From: Streptomyces sp. NRRL F-2664
Lineage (GTDB): Bacteria > Actinomycetota > Actinomycetes > Streptomycetales > Streptomycetaceae
Direction of reading: 5' to 3'
Length of the DNA stretch: 64,000 nucleotides
Assembly (NCBI RefSeq): GCF_000719345.1
Contig: NZ_JOFX01000006.1
Location: forward strand, 62,001-126,000
The notes under the pieces were generated by a model. That model was given only the letters and a program-made list of their open reading frames with translations, was not told the DNA's origin and searched no databases. The position numbers and the translations under genes are program-made. Every line of letters begins with the position of its first letter. Position 1 is the stretch's first letter. Below, piece by piece: positions 19,920-28,888 of the stretch.

Positions 19920-22019
19920 CTAATGGGCAGGGCTGCCCGCCGCGTTCTCCTCGTCCGGACGGATCACGGGAAGCGACGTCGCCGGCTTCGGCAGCAGGGC
20001 CTTGGACAGGTCCTGCCTGCCCGTCGGGTCGAGCCCGTACATCGCCTCGTAGATCTTGCGGACAGCCGGCCCGGAGGCCCCGGATCCGGTGCCGCCCTGG
20101 GAGATCGTCATCACGATCGCGTAGTCCTCGGTGTAGGAGGCGAACCAGGAGGTCGTCTGCTTGCCCTGGACCTCGGCGGTACCGGTCTTGGCGTGCATCG
20201 GGATCTGCTTCTGCGGCCAGCCGCCGAAGCGCCAGGCGGCGCTGCCGTCGGTGGCCACGCCGGCCAGGGCCCTGTCGATGTTGTCGCGCGTCCTGGCGTC
20301 CATCGGGAGCCTGCCCTGCTCCTGCGGGGCGATCTCCTTCACCGACGTCCCGTCGGCGCTGACGACGGCCTTGCCGACGCTCGGACGGTGCAGGGTGCCG
20401 CCGTTGGCGATGGCGGCGTAGACGGACGCCATCTGGAGCGGGGTCACGAGGGTGTCGCCCTGCCCGATCGAGTAGTTGATCGCGTCACCCTCGCGCAGCT
20501 GGTTGCCCTCGCGGCAGTTCTCGTAGGCGATCTTCTCGGCGAAGCTGCCGTTCTTCTTGCCGTCCCGGCACCAGGCGTCCTTGTTGGCGTCGAAGAAGTC
20601 CTGCTTCCACTTGCGGTCCGGGACCCGGCCGGGCACCTCGTTGGGCAGGTCGATGCCGGTGCGCTTGCCCAGGCCGAACTCGTGGGCCGTCTTGAAGAAC
20701 CAGTCGTTCGGGTCCTTCTTCGGCTTGATGCCGCCGTCCTTCTTCCACTCCTGGTCCGCGATCAGGTAGTACACCGTGTCGCAGGAGACCTCCAGGGCCC
20801 GGCCGATGGTGATGTCGCCGTGGCCCTGCGACTCGAAGTTCGTGAAGGTCTGGTTGCCGACGGTGTACGAGCTGGGGCAGGGGTAGCGGTTGTTGAAGGG
20901 GTAGCCCGCGTTGACCGCCGCGGTGGAGGTGACCACCTTGAAGACGGAGCCCGGCGCCGCCTGCCCCTGGATCGCGCGGTTCAGCAGCGGGTAGTTGGAC
21001 TCCTTGTCGGTGAGGGCGGCGTAGTCCTTCGCGGAGATGCCGCCGACCCAGGCGTTGGGGTCGTAGGTCGGGTTCGACGCCATGGCGACGATGCGGCCCG
21101 TCTTCGTCTCCATCACCACGACCGCGCCCGAGTCGGCCTCGTAGTTGCGGCCGGTGTTCCTGTCGTGGACCTTGCGGGCGTCGATCATCGCGTTGTTCAG
21201 CTCGCGCTCGGCGACCGCCTGCACCCGGGAGTCGATCGAGGTCACGATGTTGGAGCCGGGCCGGGCCGGGTCGGTACGGCCCTGACCGATGACCCGGCCG
21301 AGGTTGTCCACCTCGTAGCGGGTGACGCCGGCCTTGCCGCGCAGCTCCTTGTCGTAGGTGCGCTCCAGGCCCGAACGGCCCACCTGGTCGGAGCGCAGGT
21401 AGGGGGAGTCGGTCTTCTTCGCCTTGGCGATCTCCTCGTCGGTGACCGGGGAGAGGTAGCCGAGCACCTGCGCGGTGTTGGCCTGGTCCGGGGCGGCGTA
21501 GCGGCGCAGCGCGGTCGCCTCGGCCGTGATGCCGGGGAAGTCCTCGGGGTGCTCGCGGATCTGCAGGGCCTGCTCGGTGGTCGCCTCGTCGCTGACGGGG
21601 ATCGGCTGGTAGGGCGAGCCGTTCCAGCAGGGCTGCTTGGTCTGGGCGTCGCAGAGCCGGACCTTGTCGACGACCTCCTGGGGGTCCATGCCCAGCACCC
21701 CGGCGAGCCGGGTCAGCACGGACCTGCCCTTGTCCTTCATCTTCAGCAGCTCGGTGCGGCTCGCGGAGACCACCAGGTGGGTGGCGTTGTCGGCGAGCGG
21801 GACCCCTCGTGCGTCGAGGATGGAGCCGCGCACGGCAGGCTGGACCACCTGCTGGACGTGGTTGTTCTTCGCCTCGTCGGTGTACTCCTGGCCGTTGCGG
21901 ATCTGCAGGTACCAGAGCCGCCCGCCCAGTGTGAGCAGCAGGGAGAAGACCACGACCTGGATGACGACGAGCCGGTTCTGGACCCGCGGGGTCCGGCCGG
22001 TCTCCGGTATGTTGCTCAA
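19920..22019 (-). CDS. mrdA: Penicillin-binding protein 2 (transpeptidase)
   Basis: 699 residues with an uncommon TTG start at 22019, six bases after GGGGGAG. One signal-anchor helix lies at about 18-37. The PBP dimerisation domain follows (RGSILDARGVPLADN near 64), then the transpeptidase domain with SVFK near 354, the SCD triad near 409 and KTGT near 609. It cross-links peptidoglycan outside the membrane during cell elongation or sporulation. It is not next to mreBCD or rodA here, so it may be an extra copy; Streptomyces carry several. Confidence 0.93.
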   Translation of the reverse strand: MSNIPETGRTPRVQNRLVVIQVVVFSLLLTLGGRLWYLQIRNGQEYTDEAKNNHVQQVVQPAVRGSILDARGVPLADNATHLVVSASRTELLKMKDKGRSVLTRLAGVLGMDPQEVVDKVRLCDAQTKQPCWNGSPYQPIPVSDEATTEQALQIREHPEDFPGITAEATALRRYAAPDQANTAQVLGYLSPVTDEEIAKAKKTDSPYLRSDQVGRSGLERTYDKELRGKAGVTRYEVDNLGRVIGQGRTDPARPGSNIVTSIDSRVQAVAERELNNAMIDARKVHDRNTGRNYEADSGAVVVMETKTGRIVAMASNPTYDPNAWVGGISAKDYAALTDKESNYPLLNRAIQGQAAPGSVFKVVTSTAAVNAGYPFNNRYPCPSSYTVGNQTFTNFESQGHGDITIGRALEVSCDTVYYLIADQEWKKDGGIKPKKDPNDWFFKTAHEFGLGKRTGIDLPNEVPGRVPDRKWKQDFFDANKDAWCRDGKKNGSFAEKIAYENCREGNQLREGDAINYSIGQGDTLVTPLQMASVYAAIANGGTLHRPSVGKAVVSADGTSVKEIAPQEQGRLPMDARTRDNIDRALAGVATDGSAAWRFGGWPQKQIPMHAKTGTAEVQGKQTTSWFASYTEDYAIVMTISQGGTGSGASGPAVRKIYEAMYGLDPTGRQDLSKALLPKPATSLPVIRPDEENAAGSPAH

Positions 22020-22062
22020 CTCGATCTCCCCCGGGCGGCTGCCTACGCCCGGCCGAGTCTAG

Positions 22063-23520
22063 CTAGAACGGGAACGCCGTCCGTCCGTGCTGTACGGAGA
22101 TCCACTTCTGGGTGGTGAACGCCTCGACCGTGGCTTCGCCGTTGAGCCTGCCCAGACCCGAGGCCTTCTCGCCGCCGAACGCGGCCAGCGGTTCGTCCCC
22201 GATCGTGGAGTCGTTGACGTGGATCATCCCCGTCTCGATCCGCCGGGCGAAGCGCACGCCCCGTTCCACGTCCCGGGTGTGCACGGCGCCGCTGAGCCCG
22301 TACGGGGTGGCGTTGGTCAGCCGCACGGCCTCGTCCTCGCCGTCGAAGACCACCAGCAGCGCGACGGGACCGAAGATCTCCTGGCCCAGCAGCGGGGAGT
22401 CCTCGGGGATCCCGGCGAGCACGGTCGGCTCGACCAGGTTGCCGCGCGTAGACCCCCTGACGAGGGCTTGCGCGCCGGATTCCACGGCCTGGTCCACGAG
22501 TGCGGTCAGGGCGTCGGCCTGGAAGGAGTTGATCAGCGGGCCGATGTGGGTGTCGGCCTCACGCGGGTCACCGGTCTTCAGAGCGCGCACGCGTGCGGTG
22601 AACTTCTCGGTGAACTCCTCCGCGACGGAGGCGTCGACGAGGATTCGGTTGGCGGCCATGCAGACCTGGCCCTGGTAGACGAAGCGGCTGAAGACGGCCG
22701 CGTCCACCGCGTAGTCGAGGTCGGCGTCGTCGAGGACGACGAGCGCGCTGTTGCCGCTGAGCTCCAGGACCGTGCGCTTGAAGTGGCGGGCGGCGATCGC
22801 GCCGACGTGCCGGCCGACCCGGTCGGACCCGGCGAAGGAGATGACCTTGGGGACGGGGTGCGTCAGGAGCGCGTCGCCTATCTCGGCGATGTCGGTGACC
22901 AGCACGTTCAGCAGGCCGGCGGGCAGCCCCGCGTCCTCGAAGATCTTGGCGATCACCCCGCCGCCCACGACGGGGGCGTTCTGGTTCGGCTTGACGACCA
23001 CGGCGTTGCCGAGGGCCAGGGCGGGCGCGACCGACTTCAGGGTGACGAGGAAGGGGAAGTTGAAGGGGCTGATCACGGTGACGACGCCGACGGGCAGCCG
23101 CTGGACCCGGTTCTCCTTGCCCTCGACCGGCGAGGGCAGGATCCGTCCTTCGGGGCGGACGGCCAGCTGGAGCGACTCGCGGAGGAACTCCATCGCGAGG
23201 TGGACCTCGTACTCGGCCTTGGGACGGGTCCCGCCGAGCTCGTCGATCATCGCCTCGACGATCTCCTTCTCACGCTCCTCGGTGATCCGCAGGGCGCGCT
23301 CCAGGATCGTGCGTCTGGTGTACGGACTGGTCGCGGCCCATTCCCGCTGGGCGCGCTCGGCGCCGCGGTACGCCCGGTCCACCTGCTCGACCGTGGCCAC
23401 GGTGATGGCCGCGAGCTTCTCCCCGTTGTACGGGTTGACGTCGATGATGTCCCATGAACCGTTGCCGGCCAGCCATTCGCCGTCGATGTACTGGTGAGCG
23501 AGGTCGCTGAATATGGACAT
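22063..23520 (-). CDS. NAD(P)-dependent aldehyde dehydrogenase
   Basis: 485 residues from the ATG at 23520 (MSIFSDLAHQYIDGEW), with AAGGG six bases upstream. Aldehyde dehydrogenase superfamily: ISPFNFPFLVTLKSVAPAL near residue 146, the general-base motif LELSGNSALVVLDDAD near 250, the catalytic Cys in QGQVCMAANR near 285 and EIFGPVALLVVF near 385. It resembles the benzaldehyde/vanillin dehydrogenase branch, so an aromatic aldehyde is plausible but unproven. No obvious operon partner is present; the upstream neighbour is an XRE regulator about 90 bases away on the same strand. Confidence 0.92.
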   Translation of the reverse strand: MSIFSDLAHQYIDGEWLAGNGSWDIIDVNPYNGEKLAAITVATVEQVDRAYRGAERAQREWAATSPYTRRTILERALRITEEREKEIVEAMIDELGGTRPKAEYEVHLAMEFLRESLQLAVRPEGRILPSPVEGKENRVQRLPVGVVTVISPFNFPFLVTLKSVAPALALGNAVVVKPNQNAPVVGGGVIAKIFEDAGLPAGLLNVLVTDIAEIGDALLTHPVPKVISFAGSDRVGRHVGAIAARHFKRTVLELSGNSALVVLDDADLDYAVDAAVFSRFVYQGQVCMAANRILVDASVAEEFTEKFTARVRALKTGDPREADTHIGPLINSFQADALTALVDQAVESGAQALVRGSTRGNLVEPTVLAGIPEDSPLLGQEIFGPVALLVVFDGEDEAVRLTNATPYGLSGAVHTRDVERGVRFARRIETGMIHVNDSTIGDEPLAAFGGEKASGLGRLNGEATVEAFTTQKWISVQHGRTAFPF

Positions 23521-23609
23521 GCCATCCCTTACTGCGAGCGCGCACCCGTGCGCTGCACCGGAGACCGATCGGTCATCATGCACTGATCAGACGTCATACT
23601 ACGTGCGGA

Positions 23610-24470
23610 TCAAGACAGTTGGAGTAGGCCGCGGAGAAGATCCCGGGTCCGGTCGGGGTCGGGGCAGTCGGCCTGCAGACGCTCCATCGCACGCCCGTAC
23701 TGCCCCACTTCCTCGTCCTTGTCCAGGTAGAGGGCGCTGGTGAGCTGTTCCAGATAGACGATGTCCTGCAGGTCCGACTCGGGGAAGCGCAGCAGGGTGA
23801 AGGCACCGCTCTCGCCCGCGTGCCCGCCGAAGGAGAAGGGCATCACCTGGAGCTGCACGTTGGGCCGCTCGGAGATCTCGATGAGGTGCTCCAGCTGGCC
23901 GCGCATGACGTTGCGGTCGCCGTACGGGCGGCGCAGGGCCGCCTCGTCCAGGACGGCGTGGAACACGGGGGCGCTCTCGGAGACGAGGACCTTCTGGCGC
24001 TCCAGGCGCAGCGCTACGCGGCGGTCGATCTCGGCGGCGGTGGCGCCGGGCATGCCGCGGCTGACGACGGCGTGGGCGTAGGCCTCGGTCTGCAGCAGCC
24101 CGTGGACGAACTGCACCTCATAGACGCGGATGAGCGACGCGGCACCCTCCAGCCCGATGTAGGTCTGGAACCAGCCCGGCAGCACGTCACCGTAACTGTG
24201 CCACCAGCCGGTCGCGTTGGCCTCGCGGACCAGCCCCAGCAGGGACTCGCGCTCGGTGCTGTCCGTGACTCCGTAGAGCGTGAGGAGGTCCTCCACGTCC
24301 CTTGCCTTGAAGCTCACCCTTCCCAACTCCAAGCGGCTGATCTTCGATTCGGATGCGCGGATCGAGTAGCCGGCCGCCTCACGGGTGATGCCGCGGGATT
24401 CTCGGAGTCGCCTGAGCTGGGAGCCCAGGAGGATGCGGCGCACCACAGAACCGCTGGTTTCTGCGGTCAC
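23610..24470 (-). CDS. XRE-family regulator with DUF5753 domain
   Basis: 286 residues from the GTG at 24470, preceded by GGGGAGG at nine bases. An ATG at 24488 lies inside that ribosome site. A helix-turn-helix of the Cro/CI type occupies about residues 12-67 (QLRRLRESRGITREAAGYSI). The DUF5753 ligand-like domain follows (about 90-275; YEVQFVHGLLQTEAYA near 113). This architecture is the DNA-binding member of Streptomyces regulator clusters such as WhiJ, whose activity is set by a small DUF397 partner. Both typical partners are next door (24829 and 25428). Confidence 0.93.
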   Translation of the reverse strand: MTAETSGSVVRRILLGSQLRRLRESRGITREAAGYSIRASESKISRLELGRVSFKARDVEDLLTLYGVTDSTERESLLGLVREANATGWWHSYGDVLPGWFQTYIGLEGAASLIRVYEVQFVHGLLQTEAYAHAVVSRGMPGATAAEIDRRVALRLERQKVLVSESAPVFHAVLDEAALRRPYGDRNVMRGQLEHLIEISERPNVQLQVMPFSFGGHAGESGAFTLLRFPESDLQDIVYLEQLTSALYLDKDEEVGQYGRAMERLQADCPDPDRTRDLLRGLLQLS

Positions 24471-24828
24471 TAGTACTGCCCTCCCCATCGCATTGGCGTG
24501 CGCGTGGTGTGCGCGGCGTCTCGGGGCCCCCGTACCCCAGAGGCCGCAGTCTGCCACCAAAACGCATCGGGCCGTACTCGTTCTGTAACGGAATCCCGAC
24601 CTCAGGGAAAGAAGACCGTAAGTATGCGTAGGAAGAAATGAGCAAGAACCGTCACGGGAGCGGACAGGTCCGGCGCGTGCACGTGCATCTGCCCTTGCAT
24701 CCGGCCCGGCCATTCGGAACGATGGTCCCCGCGCACCTGCGTGCTCTTCGCGCCGGCGCGGGACCCACCCCGCAGTTCTCTTTGGACACAAGCCACCGCT
24801 TCGTCCGCGAATCCCGGGAGTGCCTCGC
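24471..24828. other. Divergent promoter region of the XRE and ATPase genes
   Basis: 358 bases with no supported gene. An ATG at 24638 has a fair ribosome site, but its reading frame continues through the ATPase gene as an Arg/Pro/Ser-rich shadow. The stretch holds one copy of the shared 19-bp motif at 24674-24692 and probably both divergent promoters. Confidence 0.6.
24674..24692 (+). promoter_or_regulatory. Candidate operator, copy 1 of a shared motif
   Basis: CGCGTGCACGTGCATCTGC lies about 140 bases upstream of the ATPase gene. The same 19 bases occur inverted at 25742-25760, and the 12-base core GTGCACGTGCAT recurs at 25393-25404. All three lie outside genes of the XRE/ATPase/DUF397 cluster. 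Confidence 0.6.
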
Positions 24829-25338
24829 ATGGGGACGAATGGATCGACCATGCTCGAGCCGTTACGGCAGGGGCTTCCCCCGGTCGACCCCACGGCTGTC
24901 TCCGGGTCCGCCTCCTGCGCTCTGCCCGCGCGGTTCGACGCGGTGCGGGGCGCGCGCACTTTCACCCGCTCGACCCTGTCCCAGTGGGGTCTGGACGAGC
25001 GCTTCGACGATGTCGCCCTGGTCGTCTCCGAACTCGTCACCAACGCGCTGCGGCACGCCCTGCCGGAGGACTCGCGGGGGCCGGACGCCGAGCCGGAGCC
25101 GCCGGTGCGGCTGCACCTGATGCGGTGGAGCACACGGCTGGTGTGCGCGGTGCGCGACCCCAGCGAGGACCGGCCGGGCGGGGCGTTCTCGCCCGAGCGG
25201 ACCGAGGAGAACTTCGACCTGGAGTCCGGGCGCGGACTGTTCCTGGTGGACTCCTACAGCGACAGCTGGGGCTGGCATCCGCTGGCCGGGAGGCTGACCG
25301 GCAAGGTGGTCTGGGCGCTGTTCCTGCTCCACGACTGA
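24829..25338 (+). CDS. RsbW-like anti-sigma/ATPase (HATPase_c_2)
   Basis: 169 residues from the ATG at 24829, eight bases after GGGAG; a GTG at 24820 would add three residues. GHKL ATPase motifs: the N-box LVVSELVTNALRHA near residue 61 and the glycine box ESGRGLFLVDSYSDSWGW near 133. These proteins bind ATP and act as sigma- or regulator-binding kinases. In this setting, beside an XRE and a DUF397 gene, it is the third member of a WhiJ/AbaA-type cluster and probably modulates the same switch; that is inference from families. Confidence 0.92.
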   Translation: MGTNGSTMLEPLRQGLPPVDPTAVSGSASCALPARFDAVRGARTFTRSTLSQWGLDERFDDVALVVSELVTNALRHALPEDSRGPDAEPEPPVRLHLMRWSTRLVCAVRDPSEDRPGGAFSPERTEENFDLESGRGLFLVDSYSDSWGWHPLAGRLTGKVVWALFLLHD

Positions 25339-25355
25339 GCGTCCCGTACACGCCG

Positions 25356-25394
25356 ACCGGCCGGAACCGATCCCTGCGATCGGTTCCGGCCGGT
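25356..25394. terminator. Bidirectional terminator between the ATPase and DUF397 genes
   Basis: ACCGGCCGGAACCGATC at 25356-25372 and its exact complement at 25378-25394 form a perfect 17-bp stem with a 5-base loop between convergent stop codons. Its right arm touches the motif copy at 25393. Confidence 0.88.
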
Positions 25395-25404
25395 GCACGT
25401 GCAT
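25393..25404 (+). promoter_or_regulatory. Candidate operator, core copy 2 of the shared motif
   Basis: GTGCACGTGCAT, the 12-base core of the motif at 24674 and 25742, placed just past the bidirectional terminator and before the DUF397 stop codon. A regulatory role here is less obvious because no promoter is expected. Confidence 0.4.
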
Positions 25405-25427
25405 GGCGTGATGAATGCGCCGTTCCG

Positions 25428-25673
25428 TCAGCCGATCAAGTGATCGAACTCGCCGTCCTTGACGCCCAGGAGCAGGGCTTCTATCTCGGCCGGCGTGTAG
25501 ACGAGCGCCGGACCGTCCGGGAAGCGCGAATTGCGCATGGCGACATCGCCTCCGGGCAGCTTCGCGAACTCCACGCAGGAACCCTGCGAGTTGCTGTGTC
25601 TGCTCTTCTGCCACGTCAGCTCAAACAAGGAAGCGAGTTCTGCAGCTGCCATCCCGTTGTACGCGTGGTCCAC
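25428..25673 (-). CDS. DUF397 small regulatory protein
   Basis: 81 residues. The DUF397 signature is complete: LTWQKSRHSNSQGSCVEFA (residues 19-37), then VAMRNSRFPDGPALVYTP and a final helix. Such proteins partner with DUF5753-type XRE regulators in Streptomyces developmental loci such as WhiJ and AbaA. It would counteract or tune the XRE protein encoded at 23610. The start at 25673 gives an N-terminus (MDHAYNGMAAAE) of normal length; a Met eight codons in is an alternative. A motif copy lies 70 bases upstream. Confidence 0.92.
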   Translation of the reverse strand: MDHAYNGMAAAELASLFELTWQKSRHSNSQGSCVEFAKLPGGDVAMRNSRFPDGPALVYTPAEIEALLLGVKDGEFDHLIG

Positions 25674-25741
25674 AGGAAGCCCCCGATAGTGCAGATGTCA
25701 ACTCCACCGGATCATAGCTGTGTTCACCAGCTGCTGCATGC

Positions 25742-25760
25742 GCAGATGCACGTGCACGCG
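25742..25760 (-). promoter_or_regulatory. Candidate operator, copy 3 of the shared motif
   Basis: GCAGATGCACGTGCACGCG is the exact reverse complement of the 19 bases at 24674-24692. It lies about 70 bases upstream of the DUF397 start, where a promoter is expected, in the same orientation relative to that gene as copy 1 has to the ATPase gene. Confidence 0.65.
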
Positions 25761-25804
25761 GGGTGTTCCAGTGATCACAGACAGGTCCGCGCTCCGTCGG
25801 ACGT

Positions 25805-26989
25805 CTACGTCTCGGGGAGCGCCGGGCGCCGGCGGCCGCCCATGTGGGCCCGGTCGGCGGCCGCCGTGCCGTCCTCCCAGCCCGCCTGGTCGGTGGCGCC
25901 GCGCAGCCGGGTGGTGGTGGTCCGCGGGAACATCTCCTCCGCCCGTGAGGTGACCGCCACGTCGCGGGCCACCAGGGCCGGCAGGTTGTCCGGGGCCTCG
26001 CCCGCCGCGTGCTCGGCCGTCTCGGCGAGCCGGTGGCCGAGCCGGCCGGCGTAGGCCAGCAGGAACGACTGCCGGAAGGTCTTGGTGCGTTTGCGTCCAC
26101 CCGACCGCTGCACGGCCTCGGCCCGCGTCATCGCGGCCGTCCCCTGCACCAGGAGCGAGGTGTACAGCAGCTCCACCGCCTCCAGGTCGCTCTCGAACCC
26201 GACCACCGTGGAGAACCCGAAGCCGCTGTTCCACACCGCCCGGCAGCGGTTGGCGGTGGCCACCGCGTCGAGCAGGACCGCCTTCGCCTCCTCGTAGGGC
26301 GCCTCGACCCCGATCCGGCAGGCCGCCGGTACCTGGACCGGTCCCCTGCCGCTCGCCGCGAGGACGGCTTCGTCCACGGTGTGCCGGGCCATCAGCTCCT
26401 GGGCCTTGCCGCTGAGCGCCTCGGCCTCCTCCGGGAAGGTGGTCGCCTCGGCCTTGGCGAGCAGGGCCCGGATGCGGCCCAGCATGCGCGGTTCGATGTG
26501 GGCGTGCTCCGCGAGGGCGTCGACCGGGTCGCCGGGCAGCGGCCCCACCGGCTCGATCGAGGGCAGCCGGATCAGCAGCCGCAGCACCTCCAGGACGGCG
26601 GTGGCGAGCGTGAACCGGTCGGCCCGCTCCCGTCGGGCGAGGCCGTCGGCGTACTCCTCGTCGTCCTTCCACCACACCTCGGCGGTGCTCCAGCGCTCCG
26701 GGAGCCGCGCGTAGCGGCGCGCTTCGGCGGCGATCAGGTCCCCGGCGATCCGCAGGTGCCGCTCGTCGAGGTCGCGGCGGACCAGCCGCAGCAGGTCGGC
26801 CGGCTGCCAGCCCCGCTCCCAGCCCTGCCGTACGTACGCCTCCCCGCGCGCCAGCAGCTCGCGGCCCACACCCGGCCAGCCCCCGGGATCGGCGACGAGC
26901 AGCGAGGCACCGGTGTCCAGACCGGCGTCGTCCTGGGCGTACAGGGCTGCGGCGAAGGCGCGGTCGACGGTATCGGCAAGGTCTCTCAC
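25805..26989 (-). CDS. DUF2786 domain protein
   Basis: 394 residues from the GTG at 26989 (MRDLADTVDRAF); an in-frame ATG at 27085 would overlap the start region of the divergent polymerase gene. The DUF2786 helical motif is IRALLAKAEATTFPEEAEAL near residue 170, followed by AQELMARHTVDEA. The C-terminal half is helical with no recognised catalytic motif, and the tail is Arg- and Thr-rich. Function is unknown. About 98 bases separate it from the divergent DNA polymerase gene, so they may share a regulatory region. Confidence 0.85.
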   Translation of the reverse strand: MRDLADTVDRAFAAALYAQDDAGLDTGASLLVADPGGWPGVGRELLARGEAYVRQGWERGWQPADLLRLVRRDLDERHLRIAGDLIAAEARRYARLPERWSTAEVWWKDDEEYADGLARRERADRFTLATAVLEVLRLLIRLPSIEPVGPLPGDPVDALAEHAHIEPRMLGRIRALLAKAEATTFPEEAEALSGKAQELMARHTVDEAVLAASGRGPVQVPAACRIGVEAPYEEAKAVLLDAVATANRCRAVWNSGFGFSTVVGFESDLEAVELLYTSLLVQGTAAMTRAEAVQRSGGRKRTKTFRQSFLLAYAGRLGHRLAETAEHAAGEAPDNLPALVARDVAVTSRAEEMFPRTTTTRLRGATDQAGWEDGTAAADRAHMGGRRRPALPET

Positions 26990-27087
26990 ACCGCTCAGCT
27001 TGGCATGTGCGCCGTCGCGCCCCGTTTCCGGCGGCCGGACGGCCCGTCCCGGCGCCGCTGTCGGACCCCGGTGGGACACTCGCACCC

Positions 27088-28821
27088 ATGAGCGACCGCA
27101 CTCCCCGGTGGGCCCTCGCCGAGGACGGCGACGGGTGGTGGCAGGCCGCCCCCGTGCCCCCCGCCGGCGCCGCCCGGGCGGACGGGCCCCTGCTGCGCGT
27201 CCGCGACCCCGCCGAGGCGATCCGCTCCGCCCCGCCCGGCACCCGCTGGGTATGGCGGTCCACCGCCGCCGTGTATCCGCGCCTGCTCGCGGCCGGCGTC
27301 CGCGTCGAGCGGTGCCACGACATCGAGGACGCCGAGCTGCTGCTCCTCGGCCACGAGGGCCGGTCCGGCGAGCCCCGCTCGGCGGCCGCCGCCTGGGCGC
27401 GCCTGCACCATGCGCCCGTACCGCCCGACCCGCCGCAGCGCGCCGCAGACCCCCGCGCGCAGGACCCGCTCTTCGACCCGCAGCCCGCCGCCCCGCTCCC
27501 CCTGGACGCCCTGCTCGCCGTCCACGCCGACCAGGCCGTCCGGCTCGGCGCCACCGAGCACCCCGACCGGATGCGGCTGCTCGTGGCAGCCGAGTCCGCG
27601 GCCTTCCTCCTCGCCGCCGAGATGCACCGGGCGGGTCTGCCCTGGCGGGCCGACGTGCACCGCGCCCTGCTGACCGAGCTGCTCGGCGAGCGGTACGGGG
27701 GCGGCGGAGAGCCCCGGCGCCTCGCCGAGCTCGCCGACCGCGTCTCGGCCGCCTTCGGCCGGCGCGTGCGCCCCGACCTGCCCGCGGAGGTCGTCAAGGC
27801 CTTCGCCAAGGACGGGATCAAGCTGAGGTCCACGCGCCGCTGGGAGATCCAGGAGCTGGACCATCCGGCCGTCGAGCCGCTGATCGAGTACAAGAAGCTG
27901 TACCGGATCTACACCGCCCACGGCTGGAGCTGGCTCGGCGACTGGGTCCATGCGGGCCGCTTCCGCCCGGAGTTCGTCCCGGGCGGGACCCTCACCGGCC
28001 GCTGGGTCACCAACGGCGGCGGGGCGCTGCAGATCCCGAAGGTGATCCGCCGGGCCGTCGTCGCCGACCCGGGCTGGCGGCTCGTCGTCGCCGACGCCGA
28101 CCAGATGGAACCGCGCGTGCTCGCCGCCATCTCCCGCGACCCCGCTTTCATGGAGGTGGCCGGCCGGCCCGAGGACCTCTACACCGCCGTCTCACGCCAG
28201 GGCTTCTCCGGCGACCGCGACAAGGCCAAGATCGCCGTGCTCGGCGCCGTCTACGGGCAGACCTCCGGGGACGGCCTGAAGAACCTGGCCGCGCTGCGCC
28301 GCCGCTTCCCCCGGGCCGTCGCCTACGTGGACGACGCGGCGAAGGCCGGCGAGGAGGGCCGGCTCGTCCGCACCTGGCTCGGCCGCACCTGCCCGCCGCC
28401 CGCCGGCTCCGGCGAGGGGTACGAAGCCGGCGACGGCGGCGTCGATCCCGGCGGCGGTCCCGACGGGATCGACGCCGGGGCCCCGCAGGGACGGGAGGAC
28501 GGCTGGACCCCCGGTCACGCCTCCACCAACACCCGGGCCCGCGGCCGCTTCACCCGCAACTTCGTCGTCCAGGGCAGCGCCGCCGACTGGGCCCTGCTCA
28601 TGCTGGCGGCCCTGCGGCAGGCGACCGCCGGGATGCGCGCGGAGCTGGTGTTCTTCCAGCACGACGAGGTGCTGGTGCACTGCCCCGCCGAGGAGGCCGC
28701 GGCGGTGGTGGAGGCGATCCGCGCCGCCGGTGACCGGGCCGGCCGGATCGCCTTCGGCGACACCCCGGTCCGGTTCCCCTTCACCACGGCGGTCGTGGAG
28801 TGCTACGCCGACGCCAAGTGA
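27088..28821 (+). CDS. PolA-family DNA polymerase with degenerate 3'-5' exonuclease region
   Basis: 577 residues, far shorter than Pol I (about 900). There is no 5'-3' nuclease domain. The N-terminal 170 residues align only loosely with a proofreading domain. The polymerase motifs are intact: A (ADADQMEPRVLAAI, near 334), B (KAKIAVLGAVYGQ, near 380) and C (QHDEVLVHC, near 523). An unusual Gly/Asp-rich insert lies around 445-475, before the finger-to-palm strand. It is annotated in Streptomyces as a bifunctional exonuclease/polymerase and may act in repair or translesion synthesis. The ATG has a weak ribosome site. Confidence 0.9.
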   Translation: MSDRTPRWALAEDGDGWWQAAPVPPAGAARADGPLLRVRDPAEAIRSAPPGTRWVWRSTAAVYPRLLAAGVRVERCHDIEDAELLLLGHEGRSGEPRSAAAAWARLHHAPVPPDPPQRAADPRAQDPLFDPQPAAPLPLDALLAVHADQAVRLGATEHPDRMRLLVAAESAAFLLAAEMHRAGLPWRADVHRALLTELLGERYGGGGEPRRLAELADRVSAAFGRRVRPDLPAEVVKAFAKDGIKLRSTRRWEIQELDHPAVEPLIEYKKLYRIYTAHGWSWLGDWVHAGRFRPEFVPGGTLTGRWVTNGGGALQIPKVIRRAVVADPGWRLVVADADQMEPRVLAAISRDPAFMEVAGRPEDLYTAVSRQGFSGDRDKAKIAVLGAVYGQTSGDGLKNLAALRRRFPRAVAYVDDAAKAGEEGRLVRTWLGRTCPPPAGSGEGYEAGDGGVDPGGGPDGIDAGAPQGREDGWTPGHASTNTRARGRFTRNFVVQGSAADWALLMLAALRQATAGMRAELVFFQHDEVLVHCPAEEAAAVVEAIRAAGDRAGRIAFGDTPVRFPFTTAVVECYADAK

Positions 28822-28888
28822 GCCCCTGGGGTGTGTCTTGTGGATCGGGGCGGCCCCCGCGAGCCCGGCATGGGTCAAGAGACCCGCC

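Noticed and set aside
24638..25120. An ATG with a fair ribosome site upstream of the RsbW-like gene.
   Set aside because: The frame runs into the ATPase gene in another phase and becomes Arg/Ser/Pro-rich. The stretch also contains the candidate operator.
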